Of a stretch of 64,000 nucleotides of DNA, positions 34,858-46,800 are shown one piece after another. Source of the DNA: Lingula anatina (taxonomy: Eukaryota; Brachiopoda; Lingulata; Lingulida; Lingulidae); assembly GCF_001039355.2 (NCBI RefSeq), contig NW_019774469.1, positions 27,597 to 91,596 of the forward strand, given 5' to 3'. Each line of letters begins with the position of its first letter. Position 1 is the stretch's first letter. The position numbers and the translations under genes were made by a program. Below the pieces are notes generated by a model. That model ran no database searches and was not told the DNA's origin. It saw only the letters and a program-made list of their open reading frames with translations.

Positions 34858-37800
34858 GTATGACTAGCAATCTGTTAATTGACAATGTACTTGCAGCACA
34901 CAGACACTCACAGGTACACACAGCAAGTATAGACATGTGCTAACTTTAGAAATAATATACTATTTTTTTGCCAGTTGTTATATATGTACAGAGTTATGCT
35001 CAACAGTTTTACACATGTAACAGAGCACCTTGCCGGTTCCAAAGAATATAGCACATAGTAAGATAAAAATCTAAATTTACCAAATTGGTTTTGCTTTAGT
35101 TTTTATATACAGACACTGTAATTGCCTGCATTTATATATTCTGATTGGTCTGTCTGTCTGTCTATGCTGTCATTGTTGCTGTCTGACATGTGACGTTTGT
35201 CTAATTACTTCCAAACCATTTTTTTTTACTTTAAATTTTCTTGTTGGTTTTTTTTTTTTGGTAAATAGTCCGGTTGCTTTCAACGTCATGTTCATTTTTC
35301 TGAAGAGAAGGCACCCTTTGATAATGATGATACCATAGCTATTATTGTATTTAAGATCCAACAACCACGACTTTCTAGGACAATTCCATTTAAATTTAAA
35401 ACACTCTTTTGCACAATTTTGGTGTCATTGGCACAATAACTTCCAAACACAACGAGGAAAAAGATGTTAAAATGCCTGTATGTGAAGGGGGGGGGGGGCA
35501 GACTTTGTCCAGTCTATGACATCATTTTGACCACAACTCTATACCTAGTGGTCAAACAATAGAACTGAGGATGACAGCAGCAAAGAGCAGTTGAACATTT
35601 CTGCACATACAGGTATTTTAACACATTTTGCCACGCCCTCTTTTAGATGTATCACAGGGGACACTTGGTCTTAGTTAATTCTCCAGCAGGTAACACAACA
35701 GCTACGATATATTTTCTGGAGATCAACTACTAACTGACCGAGTTCTACATTTATTTCTCTGGATGACAACACAGACAATCCAGCTGTCGGTTCGACTGAC
35801 CAAACTTACTCTGATGATCTCATATCTCTGATCTCTGATCTCTGATTACAATACAAAGTTCTTCTCTATATATACTTATACACAAAATACATATGTACAG
35901 TGATTCCTAAAGAAATTAAGTCAGAGATACTGAAGCCAATTAAAAGAATTCAGACATAACTACAGAGAGACTTTAAACATAATTAAACTAAGACTGACCT
36001 GAACTTGGAGATAAAGCCATAAATGAAGTTATTCAATCCTTTTAAGACCTAAAAATTCCTTTAAGACCCCATTCCCACATATTTTACATCAATCTCTCCC
36101 CGAGGGGAGTCTCACTAGATTATTGTCAGCTTAGCCGGCTTAAATGTCTGTCCCACCTACTTAAAGATGTAAGAGGGTAATTAAATTCTGTGCGCGTGTC
36201 GACTGACAGCAATCTAGCGTGAACCCCCAGGGTCGATGTAGTTGAATCAATCTAAATCTCTGGGAATGCGCTCTAAGACTTGGTTACAGTTCTTTCAAAT
36301 AAACACAATACATTAAAAGATTCAATACACAAAATGTCATTATAACAAATTATCTTTACAAAACATTGATATAAAATTTTATTTAAATGTGGAAGTTTCT
36401 GAAATTTAATTTGGCGGTGAAATCATCACTATGACAGATGAAATAAATAAGACTATATTGAGTGACTTTAAATTTGTTTGGTAAAGAGGCAGGTTGCATA
36501 CGAAAACTGGCATGATTGGTTTACATTTGCGGTAATTATTCAGGTTCTTTGCACAACTTTGGTGATGTTTGCCCCATAACTGCCAAACTGTCATATTTTT
36601 GTTTAACTTTAAAGATGCATACAAATAGTCAATGTTTTGCCACAAAAGCCCACCAAATGCCGGTGTGGCAGGAGTGCACGTCCTCGTATCGCAAGTCTGC
36701 CCGGACACTAAGTCCTGGGAATGCAAGTCCTAGGGTATGCATTGTTAGGAATGGAAGTCCTAGGACATACGTTACTAGGATTCAATGTCCGTAGGACGAA
36801 GGCTCCCAAGTAGTGCAAGTCCTACGTGTAGTAATACACATCCTAATGGGACGTGCAATCCTAACATTTTAGTAACGCTTGTCCTATGTAGCTATATGCT
36901 CTTGGTTTTGACCTTTGATCTTTATTTCAAGGCCAAACGGGCCAAAATTATGTAAAAATGGGATTTTTTTTTTCAAAAAAATATTTTCACCGATTTTCAG
37001 TTACTGCACAGACCTCACCTATATTATTGGCAGGTGTTACCAATAGGGTCATCTTTCATCTCTGTGAGTTTGGGGTCAATCAGTACATTTTCTCGAGAGC
37101 AGCAGCCATTAGATGCCGAAACTGAAAACTCTTTTTCCTGAACTGTTAATGGTAGAACCGTTTGATAGAGCATGTCAAGCCCAACACTGATAGTGGTGTC
37201 TGTGTTTTTTTTTTTTTCATATGGTTTACCAGTTATGCTGTATCAAAAAGTACATTATATGGTAATGTGCATAAAATTTTAAACGTCTGGACAAGACGAG
37301 GCAGGCAACTTCTGGTCAAAAATGACATTATTTCAAGAAATTCGAACATCTAGAATTTCATGAGCACGTTTCATGAATATCAAACAAAATGACCTTTTCT
37401 CTATTTAAATACAATAAATTTCTTCTGTACAAAATTTATGGCACATTGCTTTAACTCCAAAACTGCAATATTTCAGTCCCCTATATCTCCAAAAATGACA
37501 GATATGCCCATAGTAACTATTGAACTGAATTGGAAGTCATACACTGGTAATGTAACTGTGACCTTAAAATTGACCTTTAGGCACTGTTCACATGAAAAAT
37601 CTAAATTCTTAAAATACAAAAAATCCATTGGCGGTATCTATAGTGATCACGGTCTGAGTCCCGAATACCCCATGGCGTAATTAACTTGCAGAGCGAGCGA
37701 GTTACTTCCAAAGCTGAACTTAATTCTCGGGTGCGCTGGGAGGAGATTCTGACACCTCGACACATGCGCAGTAATAAGCTAGAGAGAAGGAAATGGCAGT

Positions 37801-40800
37801 CATTGTTGCTTGGAAAAATGTGTTTGTTGCTTTTGTGCAACAACAAGATGAAGAAGATGAGGTCCATATACACACGACAGATATGAGTGCAATCTGATGA
37901 ACTCCACAGTTTAGAGATACTACTGCTCATGCATCAAGGTGCCAGAATTTCCAGTGAGCGCAGCCGAGAATTAATTACTGCAGCTTTGGAAGTTAACTCG
38001 CTTGCTCTTTTTTGTCCCTTACATCTTCAAAACTGAAAGTCTATATGCCCTTGGTTACTTTTGAACTTGAATAGGAAGTCAAACTGGCAATTTAAGTGTG
38101 ACCTTGAAATTGACTATAAGCCTTTTTTCGCCTTGAATTTTCCTTCCCTTATATCTCCAAAACTGGCACAGATATGCCCATTGGTACTACTGAACCTGAA
38201 TGGGAATTCATATATTGACGTTCATCTTGTGACTTTGAATTTGACCTCTGGCCTCCTTTTCGCCATGAAATGCACTTCACAAATTTGGATTTGACCTTTT
38301 ACTTTTCCCCATGATTTTCTTATAAAATGTTGTTTTCAACATGAAAAAATCGAGAACTCTTTTTAACTACTATTTATGGAGCTTGTCAAGTACAACACTG
38401 GAGGTGGTGTCCCAATTTTTTTGTTTTCCTGCAAATGCGCTTGCTGCAGCTGGTGGTACAATACTCTGATCTTTTTTTTTTTGCACAACTTTGTAGACGT
38501 TCCCCCCATAACTGTCAAACAGTATTTTTGTTTTACTTTCAATTTTACTGAGTGGCTTTGTTTGGTGAAGAGGAAGGTTGTTTTTGAAATTGGCATGATA
38601 TCGGTTTACATTAATCATAATTATTCTGTTTTTTTTATTGTTTGAATATTTTACACATTATAACTATAGAACCTTTTATAGGCAATGAAACTGAATCCCT
38701 TGGTAGTTTTTCACTGTCAATGTTACCTGCAGTATGAAATGTAAGAGGGTAAGAGTGATTGTGCTGTTTTAAAATATTATGTAGTAGTGTATCAAAATTG
38801 GCCAAAACATTATTTGGGGCACTTTTGTGAGTCTGAATGTCTAAACATTTGTCAGCTTTGCTGACTTGTTTCCATTATGGTGTCTGTATATTTTTCAGCT
38901 TTGCTGTCTAGTTTAATATTACCAGCAATAATTCTAGTACTTCCATATGCATGTGGTATACTGGGCAACATTTTGTCTTTCGGAGCTCAGTGACGTATGT
39001 CCCTATATTGTCTATAAAAAAGTCTCAGATAAAGCATTGTATGCATGCTCAGACATTTTATGTGCCTGTCCATAAACCTTATGAGCCTGTGCATTTATTT
39101 TTCTATTCTTCTACATTTTACTTCTAGATTTACCAAGCGTAATAAGTGGAGACAAGATAGGATTCCTAGATCCACATGAAAAATTCTTTGGTCCCAGGAC
39201 AACAGGGAAGCAATGGCATCTTGAAAATGATGAGGGAGAAATCTCTTCTTTGCCTGATCAGTTTGAACCATTTGTGGGGATTTTTGGTGGCCGTGACATA
39301 ACATTCAGTGGTGAAGTTTATAAGGGAACACTGTTTCGCTTTCCACTCAGGACAGGTTTACAAGATCCCTCTCAATTCTGTTCACAATTGTCAGAGCAGA
39401 TATATGCATCAGAAAAAATTGACAGTTTGTTCAAATCTTTCATGACATGTGCATATATGAACCTTTTGTTTTTGTCATCACTGGAAAGCATTGAATTGTA
39501 TGAAAGAACAGAAGGAAGTGAGAAACCAGAGTTAATCTTTAGGTTGGCATTACATAGAAACTGCATCAAAGGTGTGAGATCAAAGCGTAGAGAGTTTTTG
39601 TCAGAAATTGCTACGGTGCGACAAACCAATGAGTGGCCAGAAAAACCAATTCAGTCCACGTATGAGCTCCAATTCACAGAGACGACATATATCCACCAAT
39701 CAGCTGCCTCCACACCTCCCCCCTTGAAGAAGGCCAAAAAGTCTGTTGACAAAACTTCTAAGACGACCAAATGGATGCTCACAAACCACTTTTCTGGAGG
39801 CCAAGTGAGTTCACAGTTTCAAGAACTGGCAAATGATTCAAAACTGGGTTACCTTCCATGGGTGGCTGTTGCTATGTGTTGTAGCACAAAGGACGAACCA
39901 TTTCAACAAGTCAAAAAGAAGCCCAAACAACCAAAGGGCCACTTCTTCTGTTTCCTACCGCTCCCACTTGAAGAAAAAAGTGTGACTGGTCTACCAGTTC
40001 ACATCAGCGGGTTCTTTGCACTCAGCCAAAATCGCAGACAACTGAAATGGCCCACTGCAGACCAAGATAGGTCTGCCTTGACAGATAAAGCACTTCTGTG
40101 GAACATCTGCTTGGTGGAAGAAGCAGTTTCAGTGGCGTATGCAGAACTCCTAAATTGTGCCATTCTCGCAGGCTTTTCACCAATGTGCGTTTATAATGCA
40201 ATGCCAGACTGCAGTGTAACTGATCCAAAATTTGAAAAAATGGTCACATGTATGTACAGAGTGACTCTAAGGAGGCAATCATTTTATAGCCCAACAACTG
40301 ACACCTCTTCCTCTGCCAGTACATGGCACAATGCCAGTGAAGTCTTGTTCAATGATTTAAGCCCTAACATGGACAATGTTGAAGATCTTGTGAATGTTCT
40401 CATGCAAAGTGGCGAAAAGATTTGCACAGTCTTATCACACGTAGAAGAAGCATTACAAAAGCATGAAGTGAAAATTGCTAAGATTCAGCCAGGACATGTG
40501 CGCACTGCTCTAAAGAAACCAAGTGTGTCCACCTGGGTAGACAGCCTCTCATTTGTCAAAAAGATGTCTATCCTGAAGTACATCCTCTCTGATTCATCCT
40601 ATGGTGATATAATTGGGATCAAACTTTTGCCACGAAGCGACCAAATTGTTAGGTTCCAGTCCAGTGGAAATGATGCAGTGTATATTCCAACCAAGGATCA
40701 TCCAAAAGAGCTTCTTCCCGGGCTGACCCACAGCTTATTGGAGACTGAGAGAGTTCCATCTGAGGTTGCTGCACACCTGGAAAAGATGGCAACTTTAGGT

Positions 40801-43800
40801 ATAACTATTAAAGTTCTAAACAGCACTTAGAATCTGCTAATAGGCAAGTTCAATTGAATGGAAAAGAATCTTTGGATTACGTTACCTTTTTCAGAAACAA
40901 ATCTGGTCATTAACCCTCAAGTGACTGGGTGGGGTCATTTACGACCCCAATCATATGATTTAATGTGCCATCTCTTTATTTTTTATTCAAATTTTCTTTC
41001 CTTGGATGAGTTTTTGATAGTCTACTAATCCTACACACTTTCACAGTTTTTTGTAGGGATTAACCAATTAGTGTGGCGTATACATCACAAACTCTTGTTG
41101 GGTCATTTATAACCGCAAAGAGAAGCATTGGTTTTTAAATATTAGTTTTTAAATTTTATTCAAATCTTTTGCCCATGCAACACTGACAGGAAAATGTCAC
41201 ATGCATGTGCTTCATGCAATCAGCCAGTGTGCCCAAATCATAGGCACAAATAAGTGTTTTGTGAATTTAAGATTGTGCTTGAAGTGTGACTAATAGTGCA
41301 TTGCTGTATAAAATTTCAGTAGCTTTGTTGGAAATTGTTCTCATAACTGGGTCTCTCATTTTGATGGTTACAATTTTCGGGTATTTCGGAAATCTAAAGA
41401 ATTCTATCGATATCATATTATACATATTGTAACAAAGGGGGTCACAGGAGCCACGAATCTGCTATTTAAAATCATTAGAAACAATGTAAACATGTGCTGC
41501 ACGATCGTCTGCTATGACCGGAATCTACTTTTCTTCAATAACTTTACATTAAATCTTACCTAAGACTTCGTTTTTCCTTAGAGACATATGTCCTGGAGTT
41601 TATCCAACTAAACCCATAGGTTAATTCTTCATTTAAATCCCAAATAATGGAAATACGGCGCTAAATCTACAATACACAAGTTAGTGACACTTCCATGCAG
41701 AGCGGCCATGCTGTTAGGTCGCGACCTTCGACCTTTGACCACAGCGCGAGCATGACGTAACGGAGTCTATAAATAGGGCTGCAGAGCCAAAGCGTGGGTT
41801 CTTCGAAAAAGCTGACTCCCCTCTCGACAGAATTAGAATCAACAGCCTTTAGTACCAGTGAGTTAGATTTTATTTAGAGGGTGCCCCCGCGGGGGTAACC
41901 CGCCTGTCATTAGCCATTTTCTATGTAGTTTGGAACTGAATTTAATGAAACTTTATCTAATTTTAGTAAGTTCAACTTGTAGTAGTTGCTAGATCGAAGT
42001 TACGTTCTCTGTTTAGATATTTCGCGTAGCTTCCCCATGACCTCCCTTTTTTTACTATTAACCGTTTTTCACCACTAATTACCCGCTTCTGTTGTTTTGC
42101 ACTCCCTGTGCAAGTAATTAAGTGATGTTCAGTTAATTTTTTTTCTTCTCTTTTACCTGTTCGTCTATGTTACTGTAGTTATCTCTAGGAGATCAAAGGT
42201 TATCTCAGGTTATCTCTATAGGTTATCTTAATTTATCTTAACAGGTTATCTCTATAAGAGAACACGGTATCTTAGNGGGGTTATCTCTATAAGAGGACAA
42301 GTTATCTCGAGTTACCTTAAGGGGTTATTACTATATGGAAACCGATTATCTTTAATGTTTGGGTCATTTAAAATTTACCGGCATGTGCTCGTGAGATTAA
42401 TTACCACTAGTTTCTGAGTTTTAAACAAGGCGACTGGCAAGCTTATTTAACTATGGTCAGAACCCATCATGAGATGGGCATGCACGGCATGCGGTGGTAT
42501 GCCAGAGGAAGGCTGGACTTCTACGTCGCGAAAGACAGGGAGGTATTTCTAAGTCAACAGGGCAAGTGTACTAGGAATGCGAGCTATTGCAAGGGGGAAC
42601 ACTTCTGCTGAGAAGATTTCAGCATACCTCTCCATGCCAGCTCCAGTGGCAAACAACAGTTGGTGTCTCTACACACAGGCCTTAGGCAACCGCGCCAGGG
42701 AGAGAGCTCAGGAAAGCATGGATGGCACCCCACTTCCCGTGAAGCAGGTCTTCCGAGGGAGCAATGGCGATCCAGGGGAAATTGTGGACTGTGGGATTAC
42801 CTTCGATGGTTCCTGGCAAACCAGAAACTTGTCTAAACATGGATTTGTAGCTGCAATGTCGGTGGATACGGGAGAAATTCTGGACGTTCACTATATGTGT
42901 ACCATGTGTCAGACATGTGACAATTTTCAAAAGCTGCCCCACACCACGGTGGAAGGGGTTGACTTTCAACTGAAACACTTCGAGGAGTGCCCTCGCAACC
43001 ACGAAGGCTCAACCCAGGCCATGGAAGCTGAGGGTGCGTCTGTTTTATACAGTCATTCCACGGAACTTTATTGGTTACGCTTCAATCCATTTGTAGGGGA
43101 TGGGGATAGCTCAGCCTTCTGGAGGGTCCAGCAACAGCAGCCCTATGGTCTGGACATTGAGATTACTAAAGAAGAATGCACAGGCCATATCCAGAAGAGA
43201 ATGGGCACTAGACTTAGACATTGGCGCTTAGTTGCCAGAAATAAAGGTAATAATAGTGAAAATACATTGAAGTAAAAAGTGCATTTGTACAGGATTGACT
43301 TATCTTCAATGCTATATCTGCTTTTAAATTAGTTATTGCTTAAACTTTGAAAACATAACTTTATCCACGGCTCCATGATATGTTGTTTTACCTCTCTGTG
43401 ATAAGTGAAATTTGCAATCTGCTTCTTAACCAAAAAAGCCACTCAGTAAATTTCAAGTAAAACAAAAATACAGTTGGACAGTTATGGGATATGTCATGTG
43501 CCTGACAGTAACGGCAACAGCAACGACGCGGATAGACAGACCAATGAGAATATATACAAATACTAACAAAGACCTACATTTACAAAAATATTTTGATAAA
43601 TAGGATTATTGTTCTTATATTTTTCAGATAATATTACAGATGAAGTTACAGAAACAAGTGCACCCCTTGTAACATGCTTGCAACCAGAAGATTTGTTGCA
43701 GTATATATCAGATAAGTACGAAGACAGAATATTATGTTTTGCCCCATCAGAAAATCAACATCCTAAATCTTCATTGTTATAGGCCCTATCTATTAACACC

Positions 43801-46800
43801 ATTTTTAAATCCAAATGGAAGAAATCAGGCACACATGTAAAGGACACAACACTAGGTAGACCTACATCCTGCCACATTCCCTGTATGTGTCTTTTGGTCA
43901 AAACTTATATCATATAACTATCTCAGAGGATAAGAAAATTATTTAGGTAATTTGCATAAGCTGAGGGCAGTCACACTGTACATATCTATAGTGTTTGCAA
44001 AGATAGAATGTATCTTGTTCTAAAAAAATGTTTTTTTTTCTTTCTTAAACTATCATACAAAAAATCCAAGCAAACAACTCAAATATCCTCTGCAAACATA
44101 TATGACTGTAAAACATGGTAAATAAAGAGTATGGTTCATCATGATCCAACATGCAACAAAGCAAGAAAGAATATTCTAAATCATTCACCACCTATATGCA
44201 TGATGAACTGTGCCATTTGACTTTATACCATGATAACGTTAGAAAGCAATCTCTGTAAAAACCGTTTAATTGATATTGATAGTATTACTACATCTGTTGA
44301 AATATAATTATATTATGTGGCCATTTTCACGGAAAGTACATCCTCGAACATGAATTATGTAATCATAATTACATAGTTGATTACACAGATACAAGTTGGG
44401 AATATTGGCAAACAAATGTCAAGTTACTACTGTGAACACCACTTTTTCCAGGTGCCTCTGCAATCAACTGGATCCGGGGGAATTCAGTTTGTATGGAGTT
44501 AAAACCATGCTGGGAGTCTATTGGTGACTTTACCAGACATCTTCATGACCACAAGTGGCTGACTGGGAACAGTGGATTTGTGAAGGGACACACATTATCT
44601 TAAAGGGATAACAACTGTCCTTGTAAGACTATTTTATAATAAATTCACTGAAACAATTCATAGAAATGAATGTAGGAATGGATTCATTAACCATGGGTAT
44701 AAGTATGGGAAAATAGTCGTTTGCCCCAAGAAAATCTGTTTTTTGACCAAAAGGAACAGTTGTTATCCCTTTATAACTGAAGAAATCAATTGTAAGCAAA
44801 ATTCCAAATCATGGTGTATTAGCTGGCAAGTGTCCCACCTACTTTGGTGACTGGACTGTGAAAAAAAATCAAATGTACTTACATTGTGGAGGATACTAGT
44901 ACTGGTGACAGCTCCGACTTCTGAGACTGACACTATTCCCAGACTGAAAGAAAAAACAATATTAACTTTGCTAAATCTGTTTCAATATTTGTGATACTTG
45001 CACATGTAAACCCTTAAAGCAGTAAAAAACAGATCAATATTAATATCTGTATCTATATTAAGCTATATTAGGCACATCAGTTGGCTGTAACTACTTGAAG
45101 TGTACTTTTGTGATGTAATGTGAGGGAAGTGGGGAAATTACAGTAACTGGTCAACAAGACAAAATTACTTAAACCCAAAGAAACACAAGAGGTGATTACT
45201 GGTGAGCTTTTCTTGGAGAAAGGGAAGGAGACCATGTAATTACCTGTTACCATGGTTTCCATTTCTGGCTTTTCACATTCCATTTATCATAAAACTTACC
45301 ACATTTCATGTTTTGTGCATGAGCACGATTTTAGCATTCTTCACATGAATATTTACTCCAAGTTTTTCTATCAGAGGTACCGAGTGATTCAATCTATAAT
45401 AAGCTTCCATGTTTTTGTTATGTTTTATATGCTATTATGACTAGCAACCCAAACATGCCACCATGTTTAATTACATGAAAGACACATTAAAATGACGAAT
45501 TATGCATACGCAGAGGCCATTGCGACTAGTTTGTATTGCTGCAAATAATACCCTCGAAACAAATGGTGATTTCGCAATTAGCACACAGTCACAATTTGCG
45601 AGGCTTTCGAGATATGGGATAGCGAGAAATTGCCATGCTTGCGCCCGCTTTCGAGATATGGGGTCCTGTTGTAACTTGTAGAAGTTATATGCTATTGCAA
45701 AGAATACAGATTCGTCTATTGAACTTACATTTATAAAAATTTTAATTAATCAAAATAATTAAAAGACATTAACGACGTAATCTTATTTGTCAAGACAGCA
45801 ATATTGCCACAAATCAGGCACATAAAGGCATAAAAATATTATATGTAATCACGACAGAAAAGGAACAGATAAGCAAATTCAACGCACCCACGTGGTAAGC
45901 CGTGACTGTCGAGACGCCCTGTAACTTACAAGGCTACATTCTGCTGTCACTGTTAGATCTAGCCTTCTAGGCCTAGGCTAAGTGTAGAGAGAATACAGTA
46001 ATAGTACGTAAACTTACGTTAGACTACTGTCGTCTACACCCAAGCTTTTGCCGTGCGTTCTGTCCTATCTTCTGCTATAAAATAACCCAGGACCCCATAC
46101 CAGGCACGGCTGGCAGACTAACTGGTTGAGACAAGTGCAGAAAACAAGTACGAGAGGCTCCATTTACGTTTTGAATCTCGTAAATTATCGGACCTGACGC
46201 GAGGTTAGCCAAGGACGCCTCGGTGTCTCAACCGTGATTGTGTTTATACCTTGCACCTGCCTTTCAGCGGACTTTTGCGCTTCTCCNGGCTCCTAGCAAT
46301 TATTAAGTTTTTAAGTGGACAGTTGGCTGACTGAATATGGAGGTGTTTTTCCTGGTGAGGAGGGGTTCCAGCATGTAGGAATTGGTCCCTTGGCTGCAGT
46401 TGACAAGTTCCTGGCCAAGACCTTGGGGTGCAGTTGACAGGTTCCTGGCCAAGGTTGCTGCTGGTTTTGATGGCGACGAGAAGTACACATCTCATCCTCG
46501 GGTGAAAGGCCGTTCGGGTCCGGGGCGCCATCGGCGCAGACGTCAACTTGGTGCTGTTGATGATGTTCCAGTCCAAGTGCGCGGTGAAATCCTCCATGAG
46601 ACTTGGGGGTAGTTTTTATTTTAGTTTCCTTAGTTATCCCATTGAGAACACCAGATACCTTATTCAGCCAGCTGATACCAAGAAGAAACAAAGTAAGGGT
46701 CAACGACGTCCATCAACGATGCCATCCAATGCGGTGCCGTCAACGAGGCCGTCCTTCGCGTAGTTACCACCAGAGATACCAGATGTCGTCGCACGCTTCC

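Larger units (their letters stand above)
34858..39127 (+). other. Sacsin intron (4.27 kb) with several small repeats
   Basis: Bounded by gt at 34858 and ag at 39126-39127. It contains no convincing coding sequence. It holds a short inverted-repeat element (35465-35623), a copy of the GATCGATC palindromic MITE (about 36070-36283), a TCCTAGGA-word cluster (about 36680-36890), satellite-like monomers (37457-38290) and a foldback element (37691-38007). The rest looks like ordinary AT-rich intron. Confidence 0.85.

Noticed and set aside
39250-40830. Treating the 526-aa ORF as a separate complete gene
   Set aside because: It begins in frame upstream at an acceptor (39128), has a GT donor at 40799, and its content is the middle of sacsin SRR1, so it is an exon.
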